NCBI RefSeq assembly: GCF_947494755.1
Contig: NZ_CANLVZ010000015.1
Coordinates: 31,815 to 95,814 of the forward strand
Length of the DNA stretch: 64,000 nucleotides
Reading direction: 5' to 3'
From: an uncultured Tateyamaria sp.
GTDB taxonomy: Bacteria > Pseudomonadota > Alphaproteobacteria > Rhodobacterales > Rhodobacteraceae
The notes beneath the pieces were generated by a model. The model made no database searches. It was not told the origin of the DNA and saw only the letters and a list, made by a program, of their open reading frames with translations. Shown here one piece after another: positions 25,968-34,002 of this stretch. The translations under genes and the position numbers were made by a program. Each line of letters opens with the position of its first letter. Positions within the stretch are counted from its first letter, which is position 1.

Positions 25968-27359
25968 GTGGCTGAGGGGCAGGCGAAGTTCTTGTCCGGC
26001 TCTTTGCTGCGCCATGTGACAGTGATGTCGCTGACCTCTGCGGTGGGGATCACGGCGGTGTTTCTGGTCGATTTCATCGACATGATTTTCATCTCGATGT
26101 TGGGCAAGGCCGAGTTGGCGGCGGCCATCGGCTATGCCGGGTCCATCCTGTTTTTCACCACCTCCTTTTCCATCGGCATGGCCATTGCGGTGGGTGCGCT
26201 GGTGGCCCGATCACTGGGGGCGGGGAATGAGGATGCGGCGCGGGCCAGCAGCACCCATGGGCTGATCTATGGGGTCGGCTTCGGGGCGCTCTTTGCTTTT
26301 TGTGTCTGGCTGAACATCCCCACATTCGTACGCTGGATCGGGGCCGAGACCGAGACCGCCGCCTTGGCCGAAAATTACCTGCGCATCATTGTGCCGTCGC
26401 TGCCGTTTCTGGTGGTCGGCATGATGGGGGGTGCCATTCTGCGCGCCCATGGAGATGCGCGTCGCGCGATGATGGCGACAATCTATGGCGGCGGCGTAAA
26501 TGCGGTGCTGGATCCGATCCTGATCTTTGGGCTGGGCCTTGATCTGACCGGGGCGGCCCTGGCATCTGTAGCGGCTCGGGTTGTCATTGGCGTGACCGCC
26601 TTGGTCCCGATCTATCGCCATCACGGCGGATTGCCACGCCCGGACCCCGCGGCGATGTGGCAGGATCTGCGCCCCCTGATGGTCATTGGATGCCCCGCGA
26701 TCCTGACCCAACTGGCGACCCCTGTGGGGCAGGCGATTGTGACCCGGTCCATGGCGCAGTACGGGCTTGAGGCCGTGGCCGGGATGGCGATTGTGGGGCG
26801 TCTGATGCCTGTCTCATTCGCAGTGGTGTTTGCCCTGTCGGGTGCTGTGGGCCCGATCCTTGGCCAGAATTACGGGGCGCAACGCTTTGACCGTGTGCGG
26901 GCCGGATTCGGCGCCGCGCTGATCTTTGCTGCTGGAGTGATCGTGGTGATTGCGCTCTTGTTGTTCGCCCTGCGCGGTCTGATCGCCGACCTTTTCGGGG
27001 CGACCGGCGTGACCCGCGAGTTGGTGTTCCTGTTTTGCGGCCCTCTCGCCTTGCTGTTTTACTTCAACGCGGTGTTGTTCGTTGCAAATGCCGCCTTCAA
27101 CAATCTGGGCCACCCGTTTTACTCCACGTGGATGAATTGGGGGCGCAACACGGCCGCGATGATCCCGTTTGTGTGGCTGGGCGCGTATCTTTATGGCGCG
27201 CCGGGCGTGTTGATTGGCCAATCCCTCGCCGGGGTTGTGTTCGGAGGCGTGGCCTGGGCCTTGGCCCGCCGCGTCATCGCGCAGGAGGGGCCGCAAGCTG
27301 TGCGTGACCGTTTTGATCGCGAGGGGCGTCTGATGTCCCTATTGCACCTGCGCAAGTAG
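25968..27359 (+). CDS. MATE-family multidrug/toxin efflux transporter
   Basis: 463-residue polytopic protein with twelve predicted membrane helices in two homologous halves (DMIFISMLGKAELAAAIG in the first, MPVSFAVVFALSGAVGPILGQNYGAQ in the second), the hallmark of MATE (NorM/DinF-like) Na+ or H+ antiporters for cationic drugs. Start is uncertain: GTG 25968 gives the expected N-terminus but lacks a ribosome binding site; GTG 25908 extends it. An ATG at 25892, two bases after gltX, opens a frame that would join this one if the G7 tract at 25931-25937 had six G. The 3' end overlaps the convergent GGCT gene by 21 bp. Confidence 0.9.
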   Translation: MAEGQAKFLSGSLLRHVTVMSLTSAVGITAVFLVDFIDMIFISMLGKAELAAAIGYAGSILFFTTSFSIGMAIAVGALVARSLGAGNEDAARASSTHGLIYGVGFGALFAFCVWLNIPTFVRWIGAETETAALAENYLRIIVPSLPFLVVGMMGGAILRAHGDARRAMMATIYGGGVNAVLDPILIFGLGLDLTGAALASVAARVVIGVTALVPIYRHHGGLPRPDPAAMWQDLRPLMVIGCPAILTQLATPVGQAIVTRSMAQYGLEAVAGMAIVGRLMPVSFAVVFALSGAVGPILGQNYGAQRFDRVRAGFGAALIFAAGVIVVIALLLFALRGLIADLFGATGVTRELVFLFCGPLALLFYFNAVLFVANAAFNNLGHPFYSTWMNWGRNTAAMIPFVWLGAYLYGAPGVLIGQSLAGVVFGGVAWALARRVIAQEGPQAVRDRFDREGRLMSLLHLRK

Positions 27360-27878
27360 GCGATCCGTCAGCGCGCGTTCCTGCGGGCTGAGGGTTTGTG
27401 CACGTGGATAAAGCGGCTGCGCCCGGTCATCCAGCACCGGCGTATCCCACCCGTCTGTGGTTGCGAAAAACGCTTCGGCTCCGGCAGGTCCGAACTCGTT
27501 TGCGAACCCCTGCACCACCACATCGAGATAGCTCAGAAGGATATGGTGCGCCCCGCCCGGGCGCTGATCCTCAACTGGCACCTGATACGCCGCGATGGTG
27601 CTGGCCGGAGCGTTGTGCGTGATCTGTCCGCTGACATCGCGCCGTGCATAGCCTGTTTCGCGCAGATCAAGTGCGGCCCAATCCGCATTCGGCACTGCCG
27701 CGATCAGGCCATCAATGCTGTGTCCGGGACTTGGGTGGATGGACAGGAACACCACATCGCGCATCGCGGTGCGCACCCAAATCCGTCGCCAGCCGTTCAA
27801 ACGGGCCGTTTGGGCCTGCGGATAGCTTTGTGTGGCGCGATTGACGAGGCTGCCATAGCCAAAGAACCAGGGTGTCAT
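27339..27878 (-). CDS. Gamma-glutamylcyclotransferase-family protein
   Basis: 179 residues with the GGCT/ChaC-like fold: FGYGSLVN (6-13) is the glycine-rich substrate loop, and the catalytic Glu is probably in DLRETGY. Family members release 5-oxoproline from gamma-glutamyl amino acids or from glutathione. The length and sequence are nearer to general GGCT-like proteins than to ChaC. The start overlaps the stop of the upstream IMPase-family gene by four bases (ATGA), so it closes the reverse-strand unit ybbA-ybbP-IMPase-GGCT. Confidence 0.82.
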   Translation of the reverse strand: MTPWFFGYGSLVNRATQSYPQAQTARLNGWRRIWVRTAMRDVVFLSIHPSPGHSIDGLIAAVPNADWAALDLRETGYARRDVSGQITHNAPASTIAAYQVPVEDQRPGGAHHILLSYLDVVVQGFANEFGPAGAEAFFATTDGWDTPVLDDRAQPLYPRAQTLSPQERALTDRLLAQVQ

Positions 27879-28744
27879 GCTTTGTCCTTAAGCCCTTCGA
27901 AATGGGTGGCGACCGTGTCCCAAACTTCGGGGGAGGAGGCGGTCAGCAAATACCCGGTCGAGACGGTTGCGTCATAGGCCCTGCCGTCCAACATGCCCGT
28001 CTTGCCCCCGGCCTGCTGGCAGATCAGCGCGCCTGCCGCGTGGTCCCAACTGTTGAGGTGGCCGGACAGCACAAAGTCGACGGCCCCTGTCGCCAACAGA
28101 CGATATTCATGCGCCGAACAGCGCAGTGACCCGACAAAGGCGATATCGCCGACCTTGCTCCACATCAGGGCGCGATGGGCCGGCGGCATCAGCCGGATGT
28201 GCGCGTATCCGGCGAGTTGGCCGAGCGGCTTGGTCGGGCTTGTGTGAATGGCCCGTTGCCGCCCCGATTGCGTCTGCCACAGCGCGGGCGACGTGCTGTC
28301 TGCCATGATTGCGTCATCGCCGACAGGGTCGTAAATCAGCCCGAACACCGGTTGCCCAAACCGGCAGACTGCGACCATCGTGCCGAAAAGTGGCATGCCC
28401 TTCGCGAAGTTCCATGTCCCGTCCACCGGGTCGATGATGAAGGACAGCTCCGCCTCGCCCACCCCGTCGAGCAGTTTGGGGTTGGTCGAAACCGCCTCTT
28501 CCCCGATCACCAGCGCGTGGGGGAAGGCCATTTGCAGGCCACGTGTGATCATCGCTTCGGCGGCGGTGTCCGCTTGGGTGACCAGATCGTTTTCGTCACG
28601 CTTGGTGTCAATGTCCCCGGCATCGAGGCGGCGAAAGCGGGGCATGATCTCGGCCCGGGCGGCGCGGCGGACGAGGTTCAGCACCTGGTTTTTTTGCGCG
28701 CGCGTCAAAGGGGGCGTGATGGGCATGGGCAACTGGTCGGTCAT
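27875..28744 (-). CDS. Inositol monophosphatase-family phosphatase
   Basis: 289 residues with the metal-binding signature of Li+-sensitive sugar phosphatases: GEE at 81-83, IDPVDGTWNF (104-113) and the C-terminal WDHAAGALI motif. Candidate activities are inositol-1-phosphatase, histidinol-phosphatase (HisN) or CysQ-like nucleotide phosphatase. ATG 28744 is preferred to an upstream start at 28804 because of the nearby AAGG. It lies 66 bp behind ybbP and is coupled to the GGCT gene. Confidence 0.88.
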   Translation of the reverse strand: MTDQLPMPITPPLTRAQKNQVLNLVRRAARAEIMPRFRRLDAGDIDTKRDENDLVTQADTAAEAMITRGLQMAFPHALVIGEEAVSTNPKLLDGVGEAELSFIIDPVDGTWNFAKGMPLFGTMVAVCRFGQPVFGLIYDPVGDDAIMADSTSPALWQTQSGRQRAIHTSPTKPLGQLAGYAHIRLMPPAHRALMWSKVGDIAFVGSLRCSAHEYRLLATGAVDFVLSGHLNSWDHAAGALICQQAGGKTGMLDGRAYDATVSTGYLLTASSPEVWDTVATHFEGLKDKA

Positions 28745-28810
28745 GGCGGGGCCTTCGGCTCGGGTGGGTGTGGATGGTCTGACAGTGCGCGCGCGCTGAC
28801 GCAACGCGGC

Positions 28811-31339
28811 TTATTCGCGCCCTCGCAGCACTTGGGCCGGGCGCGCGGCAAGCGGACCCCAGGCGAAGGCGAGCCCGGCAATCAGTGTTGCGACAACGCC
28901 GCCGATGATAATCGCAAGGGCCGAGGGCCAGATGATCGCAAAGTCGGTGTCCATGACAAAGCGGCTGACCGCCCATCCCCCCGCGATCCCGGCGGCGAGC
29001 GCGACAGCGCCTGCGCCCAGTCCCAAGAGGGCGGCGCGGGTGGCAAAGCTGATCAGGATGCGCCGTCGAGTCGCTCCGAGCGTTTTCAGCACTGCGGCTT
29101 CGTAGGTGCGTGCCTGAGTGCCCGCTGCCGCTGCTCCGATCAGGACGAGGAAACCCGTCAGCAAGGTCGCAGCCGCACCATAGGATGTGGCGGCGGCCAG
29201 TCCCGCCAACACCTCGCTGACGCGATCAATGGCGTCGCGCACCCGGATGGCGGTCACGTTGGGATAGGCATTGGCGATGTCGCGCAGGATTTGGGTCTCG
29301 GCACCCTCCTCGGCATAGACGGTCGAGATGAACGTGTGCGGCGCACCCTCCAGCGCGCTTGGGTTCATCGACAGGATGAACCCGATGCCTGCCGTCGAAA
29401 AGTCGACCTCGCGGAACGACGTGATCGTGCCCGTAATGTCACGCCCGAGAATGTTGATGGTCATGCTGTCCCCAAGGGACAGACCCATTTCTTCGGCCTC
29501 TTCGGCAGCGAAACTGATCTGGGGGAGGCCGGTATAATCGTCCTCCCACCACTCGCCCGCTGTGATCCGGGTGTTTTCGGACGGGGTCGCGGAATAGGTG
29601 ATCCCCCGGTCGCCCGAGATCACCCAGTGATCACCAGCCACCTCGCGCGCAGGTGTGCCGTTGATTTGCGTGATGATGCCGCGCAGCATGGGTGCGCTGT
29701 CGATACGGCTGACGGCAGGGTCGTTTTCCAGCCGCTCGGTATAGCCTTCCATCTGGTCACGCTGGATGTCGACAAAGAAATAGCTTGGCGCGATATCGGG
29801 CAGGTTGCCGGTGATCGCATTGCGCAGGTTGCCGTCGATCTGGCCCACGGCGGCCAGCACCGAAAGGCCCAACCCAAGGGACAAGACAACCGATGTGGCC
29901 CCCTCGCGGGATCCCGATATCGCGCCAAGCGCCCATCTGAGTGCGGGTCGCCCTCGTGCGCGCGGGGCCAAGAGGCGCGACAGCCAGCGGATCAGGACCG
30001 CCGCCAGTGCCAGCAGACAGAGCGCAAAGGCGATGCCACCCGCCGTCCAAAGGGTCAGTCGCCACGTGCCGGAAAAGAGGCCCGCCAATCCGATGAGTGC
30101 GGCAAGCCCAAGAGCGATCCAGACTAGGTAACGCGTGGCGGGCAGCAACTTGGCGGTGCCAAGTGCGTCGCGAAAAAGGGTGGCGGCGCGCACGTCTTCG
30201 GCGCGCGCCAGTGGCCACAGGGTAAAGATGAAGGCGGTGAGGAGGCCGTAGATTGCGGCCTCGACCAAGGGGGCCGGGTAGAGTGCAAAGCTGGCAGGGA
30301 TCGGCAGGCGCGCTTCGATGATCGGGGCCAGCAGGATCGGGGCAAGTGCCCCCAAGGCGACGCCGATGACGATGCCAAGCAGGGACAGCGCGCCGATCTG
30401 AAGAAAGTAGGTTTGAAAGATCGTCGCACGTTCAGCGCCCAAGGTGCGCAAGGTGGCAATCACGCTGGTTTTCTCAGCGAGGTAGGATCGCACAGCGTCC
30501 GACACGCCCACACCGCCGACCGCCAGTCCGGACAAGCCCACCAGCACCAGAAACGCACCAAGCCGGTCGACGAATTCGGCCACACCGGGTGCGCCATTGC
30601 GCGCGTCGGTCCAGCGCAAACCGCTGTTTTCAAACTGAGCGCGGGCTTGGGTTTCGAGCGCTGCGAGGTCAGTGTTTTCGGCCAAGGCCAGCCTGTATTT
30701 CGAGTTGAACAACGTCCCCGGTGCCAGCAATTCGGCGTTGGCGAGGCTTGAGCGCAACACGATTGTGCGCGGCCCAAGGGCGAAACCGCCTGCCGCGCTG
30801 TCAGGTTCTCGGGCCAGTTGGGCGGTCAGGATGAACTCCTGCGTGCCAAGCCGAAACGTATCCCCGACGGTCAGGCCCAGACGATCAATCAAGGCCTGCT
30901 CCATCACGGCGCCGGGCACCCCGTCTTGGGGGGCGAGCGCCTCGGCCAACGGGATAGCGGGGTCCAGTTCGACGGTGCCGATCAAAGGATAGGCGCTGTC
31001 GACCGCCTTGATTTGCGTCAGGCCGCGTTCCGCCCCGTCGGGGCGGTCAATCACGGCCATGGACCGAAAGTTCGCGATTTCGGAGACGTCCGTGGCGACG
31101 CTTTGCATCCAGGCCCGTTCTTCGTCGGTGGCAAAGCGGTAGGTGAAATCAAGCTCGGCATCGCCGCCAAGCAGAGCGGCCCCCTCGCGGGCCAATCCGG
31201 CCTCAATGGCGGAGCGGACCGAGCCGACGGCGGCAATGGCGGCGACCCCAAGGGCCAGACAGGCGAGAAAAATGCGAAAGCCGCGCAGGCCGCCACGCAA
31301 TTCGCGCCGCGCGAAACGGGCGGAGATGGCAAGGCTCAT
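28811..31339 (-). CDS. ybbP: YbbP-like ABC transporter permease (FtsX/MacB type)
   Basis: 842-residue membrane protein with ten predicted helices in the layout of YbbP: one N-terminal helix (RIFLACLALGVAAIAAVGSV), a large periplasmic domain, a first FtsX-type helix bundle near 255-390, a second periplasmic region (VDIQRDQMEGYTERLENDPA) and a final bundle. These type VII-like ABC systems work as mechanotransducers, often with a periplasmic enzyme. The ATPase YbbA overlaps its start by four bases, and the arylesterase TesA is divergently encoded, reproducing the tesA-ybbA-ybbP neighbourhood of E. coli. Substrate unknown; lipid or envelope stress functions are proposed for the family. Confidence 0.92.
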   Translation of the reverse strand: MSLAISARFARRELRGGLRGFRIFLACLALGVAAIAAVGSVRSAIEAGLAREGAALLGGDAELDFTYRFATDEERAWMQSVATDVSEIANFRSMAVIDRPDGAERGLTQIKAVDSAYPLIGTVELDPAIPLAEALAPQDGVPGAVMEQALIDRLGLTVGDTFRLGTQEFILTAQLAREPDSAAGGFALGPRTIVLRSSLANAELLAPGTLFNSKYRLALAENTDLAALETQARAQFENSGLRWTDARNGAPGVAEFVDRLGAFLVLVGLSGLAVGGVGVSDAVRSYLAEKTSVIATLRTLGAERATIFQTYFLQIGALSLLGIVIGVALGALAPILLAPIIEARLPIPASFALYPAPLVEAAIYGLLTAFIFTLWPLARAEDVRAATLFRDALGTAKLLPATRYLVWIALGLAALIGLAGLFSGTWRLTLWTAGGIAFALCLLALAAVLIRWLSRLLAPRARGRPALRWALGAISGSREGATSVVLSLGLGLSVLAAVGQIDGNLRNAITGNLPDIAPSYFFVDIQRDQMEGYTERLENDPAVSRIDSAPMLRGIITQINGTPAREVAGDHWVISGDRGITYSATPSENTRITAGEWWEDDYTGLPQISFAAEEAEEMGLSLGDSMTINILGRDITGTITSFREVDFSTAGIGFILSMNPSALEGAPHTFISTVYAEEGAETQILRDIANAYPNVTAIRVRDAIDRVSEVLAGLAAATSYGAAATLLTGFLVLIGAAAAGTQARTYEAAVLKTLGATRRRILISFATRAALLGLGAGAVALAAGIAGGWAVSRFVMDTDFAIIWPSALAIIIGGVVATLIAGLAFAWGPLAARPAQVLRGRE

Positions 31340-32025
31340 TCTGCGGCCTTGACCTGTGGGTCGATCGCTCCGTCAGCGAGGCGGATCAACCGGTCACAGC
31401 GTGCGGCCAGATCAGGGGCGTGGGTGACCAGCACCAAGGTGGCCCCATGCCTGTCGCGCAAGGAAAAGAGCAGATCCATGATCGCCGCCCCGTTGACCCC
31501 GTCGAGGTTGCCGGTGGGTTCGTCCGCCAGCAGGATGTCGGGCCGCGTGACCGAGGCGCGCGCCAGCGCGACGCGTTGCTGTTCACCCCCCGACATCTGG
31601 CTGGGATAGTGTCCGGCGCGGTGGCCCAGACCGACAGCCTCCAACTCTGCTTCGGCCCGGGCAAAGGCATCGCGCGCGCCGGCGAGTTCGAGCGGCGTGG
31701 CCACGTTTTCGAGGGCTGTCATCGTGGGGATCAGGTGAAAGGACTGGAACACCACACCCATGTGCCCGCGCCGAAAGCGGGCCAGCGCATCCTCGTTCAT
31801 GGCGGTCAGATCTTGGCCCAAGGCGTGAATTGATCCGCCAGTCGCCCGCTCCAGCCCGCCCATGATCATCAGCAGCGACGACTTGCCTGACCCGGATGGG
31901 CCCACAAGCCCCACAGTTTCGCCACCGGCGATATCCAGCGTAATCCCGTGCAGGATATCGACCCGCCCGGCATTGCCATCAAGGCTGAGCGCCGCATCTT
32001 TGAGCGACAGGACTGGATCGGACAT
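31336..32025 (-). CDS. ybbA: YbbA-like ABC transporter ATP-binding protein
   Basis: 229-residue ATPase of the LolD/MacB/FtsE class. Walker A is GPSGSGKSS (42-50), the signature is MSGGEQQRVALARA, Walker B is ILLADEPTGNLD, and a switch His follows in VTHAPDLA. The N-terminal LHGITLDIAGGETVGLVG strand order fits the family. It is coupled to ybbP (4-bp overlap) and energises it. The 51-bp spacer to tesA must hold both divergent promoters. Confidence 0.95.
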   Translation of the reverse strand: MSDPVLSLKDAALSLDGNAGRVDILHGITLDIAGGETVGLVGPSGSGKSSLLMIMGGLERATGGSIHALGQDLTAMNEDALARFRRGHMGVVFQSFHLIPTMTALENVATPLELAGARDAFARAEAELEAVGLGHRAGHYPSQMSGGEQQRVALARASVTRPDILLADEPTGNLDGVNGAAIMDLLFSLRDRHGATLVLVTHAPDLAARCDRLIRLADGAIDPQVKAAE

Positions 32026-32076
32026 GCAAGAGACCCTTTATTGTACGATACGAACTCATATGGAGGCTGGATCAGC

Positions 32077-32712
32077 ATGGGCAAGGTGATGGGCGCGATT
32101 GTCCTTATTTTCTGGGCAAGTTTCGCGGTGGCTGAGAAGGTGACGATTGCGGCCTTGGGGGACAGCCTGACCCAGGGCTATGGTTTGCCGGGGGAGGAGG
32201 GGTTCGTGCCCCAGCTTGAGAACTGGTTGCAGGAACAGGGGCACGACGTTGCTGTCATCAATGCCGGTGTTTCGGGCGATACGACAGCGGGTGGCTTGTC
32301 GCGCGTTGGCTGGACGCTGACGCCGGATGTGGATGCGCTGATTGTGACATTGGGAGGGAATGACCTTTTGCGCGGGATTGGTCCTGAGGTCAGCCGGGCC
32401 AATCTTGATGGGATCGTGGCGGCCGCGCAGGAGGCCGGTGTGGCCGTGTTGCTGGTCGGGATGCAGGCACCGGGGAACTATGGACAGGAGTACAAGACGG
32501 CGTTTGACGCGATGTATCCCGAGATCGCCGAGGCTTACGGCGTGCTGTATCTTGAAAGTTTCTTTGCCGGCTTGGGCGGTGCGGGCACCAACCCTGCGTC
32601 GCTGCGCGGGTATATGCAAGCCGATGGCATACATCCCAACGCAAGCGGTGTGCGCGAGATCGTGAACGGCATGGGCCCGCATGTTGTCGACTTGATTGAA
32701 CAGGTCCAGTGA
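32077..32712 (+). CDS. tesA: Periplasmic SGNH arylesterase / thioesterase I (TesA)
   Basis: 211-residue multifunctional esterase with a signal peptide (1-19, cleavage after FAVA). The SGNH blocks are intact: GDSLTQGYG (Ser30), the Gly of block II, LGGNDLLRG (Asn) and DGIHPN (Asp-His). TesA hydrolyses acyl-CoA thioesters and aryl esters in the periplasm. ATG 32077 lies ten bases after TGGAGG; the longer frame from 31948 would run into the divergent ybbA. The SRAP-like gene starts one base after its stop. Confidence 0.94.
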   Translation: MGKVMGAIVLIFWASFAVAEKVTIAALGDSLTQGYGLPGEEGFVPQLENWLQEQGHDVAVINAGVSGDTTAGGLSRVGWTLTPDVDALIVTLGGNDLLRGIGPEVSRANLDGIVAAAQEAGVAVLLVGMQAPGNYGQEYKTAFDAMYPEIAEAYGVLYLESFFAGLGGAGTNPASLRGYMQADGIHPNASGVREIVNGMGPHVVDLIEQVQ

Positions 32713-32713
32713 G

Positions 32714-33328
32714 ATGCCGGGGCGGTTTTTCCTGACGGGGGGTGTCGAGGATCTGGCGGCTGAGTTGGGTGTTTCCGGTGTGGATGGGCCCGTAATGCCC
32801 CCTCGCCACAACATTGCGCCCGGGCAGGAGATTGTCGTTTTTGACGGTGCGCTGCGCCTGATGCGGTGGGGGATCGTGCCGGTGGGCCGCGTGAACGCGC
32901 GCGGGCGGCCCGTGATGGAACAGATCGTCAATGCGCGCGCCGAGACGGTCTTTGACAAGTCAGCCTTTGATGGTGTGGGTCGCGCGGTGATCCCTGTGAA
33001 TGGCTGGTATGAGTGGACGGGTGAAAGGCGACGCAAGACGGCGTGGCGGATTGCCCCCAAGAGTGGCGGGTTCCTGCACTTTGCCGCGATCACAGATGTC
33101 TGGACGGCCCCCGGTGGATTGGAGGTGCCGCAGGTGGCCTCGGTCACCTGCGCGCCGAATGCGGATGTTGCCCCGATCCATCACCGGATGGGGGTTCTGC
33201 TGGAGCGGGCAGATATAGCCGTTTGGCTGGGCGATGATCTTGATGCGGCAAAGGCGTTGATGGTGCCATGGCCTGCAGGTCGTCTGGAGATCGCCGAGGC
33301 GGGCGATGTGGACTGGAGCGGACCGTGA
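32714..33328 (+). CDS. SRAP-family (YedK/HMCES-like) protein lacking Cys2
   Basis: 204 residues with the SRAP fold: PPRHNIAPGQEIVV, the LRLMRWGIVP strand, IVNARAETV, the Glu-containing VNGWYEW block and IHHRMGVLL near the C-terminus. YedK/HMCES proteins use the N-terminal Cys2 (exposed after Met removal, in MCGR) to form a covalent bond with abasic sites in single-stranded DNA. Here the protein starts MPGR, so Cys2 is replaced by Pro. The only upstream start is a TTG that adds MNRSSE and no Cys. The rest of the active-site pocket looks preserved, so this may be a non-crosslinking DNA binder. The gene is coupled to tesA. Confidence 0.87.
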   Translation: MPGRFFLTGGVEDLAAELGVSGVDGPVMPPRHNIAPGQEIVVFDGALRLMRWGIVPVGRVNARGRPVMEQIVNARAETVFDKSAFDGVGRAVIPVNGWYEWTGERRRKTAWRIAPKSGGFLHFAAITDVWTAPGGLEVPQVASVTCAPNADVAPIHHRMGVLLERADIAVWLGDDLDAAKALMVPWPAGRLEIAEAGDVDWSGP

Positions 33329-33455
33329 TCTGAAGGACGCGCATACGCGCGACACGATGTTTGAGGTGCGCTGCTCCGTCCTTGCGGACTCCCGCGGTAT
33401 TTTTGGTCAAAAGAGGCGTGTGTGGGCGGCTCATTTTGGGTGCTGGGAAACAGAA

Positions 33456-33483
33456 CAGGCGGCGCATGTGACTGCACCGCCTG
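33456..33483 (-). terminator. Probable intrinsic terminator of the cold-shock gene
   Basis: An 11-bp inverted repeat (CAGGCGGTGCA on the reverse strand, one wobble pair) with a 6-base loop, followed by TTCTGTTTCCC. It lies about 20 bp beyond the csp stop on the same strand. The T tract is interrupted, so efficiency may be moderate. Confidence 0.65.
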
Positions 33484-33503
33484 CGAAAAACATGTGTGCC
33501 TGA

Positions 33504-33710
33504 TCAGGCGAGCGCGATGTTCACTGCGCTTTCGCGGCCATCGCGGCCCGCTTCGAGATCGAAGGTGACCTTTTGGTTGTCGGCCAGACCTGTCAGCCCG
33601 GACCGCTCAACCGCTGAGATGTGTACAAAGATGTCCTTTCCCCCATCTTCGGGTGCGATAAAGCCGTAGCCTTTGGTTGTGTTGAACCATTTGACGGTGC
33701 CGTTTGCCAT
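33504..33710 (-). CDS. CspA-family cold-shock protein
   Basis: 68-residue single-domain RNA chaperone. RNP1 (KGYGFIAPED) and RNP2 (DIFVHISAVE) are both present, and the length is standard. Cold-shock proteins melt RNA structure and act in cold or stationary phase. AGGAGT precedes the ATG. The 5' region (reverse of 33711-33840) is long and includes a small CCGCA/TGCGG hairpin near 33748, as is common for thermally regulated csp mRNAs; regulation itself is inferred. Confidence 0.95.
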   Translation of the reverse strand: MANGTVKWFNTTKGYGFIAPEDGGKDIFVHISAVERSGLTGLADNQKVTFDLEAGRDGRESAVNIALA

Positions 33711-33933
33711 CGTCGGTACTCCTAGTTTTGATCTGCCCGCAACATGCGGCAGCTTGGCGTTGTCATTTAGATCGAGTGACTGAGCCGATAGGAGCAGTAG
33801 GTCGATAGATGATGTAGCACTTTTTCATATGGTGCAGGGTCCGCCCATTGCAAGTATTTCACGAATGTCAGGGGATTGTGGCGGGTTGCTGCTTCTTTGG
33901 GCAGGTGTGGATATTTGCCCTCCCTTTCATATT

Positions 33934-33949
33934 TTTACCAGTTGATAAA
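33934..33949 (+). promoter_or_regulatory. RutR-like operator upstream of preTA
   Basis: TTTACCAGTTGATAAA, an imperfect palindrome resembling the E. coli RutR consensus TTGACCAnnTGGTCAA (left half 6 of 7, right half weaker). It lies 53 bp before the preT start. A closer match is found in front of the amidohydrolase gene at 37991. rutR itself is encoded between the two sites, supporting direct control. Confidence 0.6.
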
Positions 33950-34002
33950 ATTATGAGCCTGTGAGAGCGTTTGATCTGAACAGATGTTGTGACGGAGCGA
34001 CC

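Noticed and set aside
28175..30127. 650-codon forward open frame antisense to the IMPase and ybbP genes
   Set aside because: Low-complexity Arg/Gly/Gln-rich translation, no motif, and both genes on the other strand are clear families.
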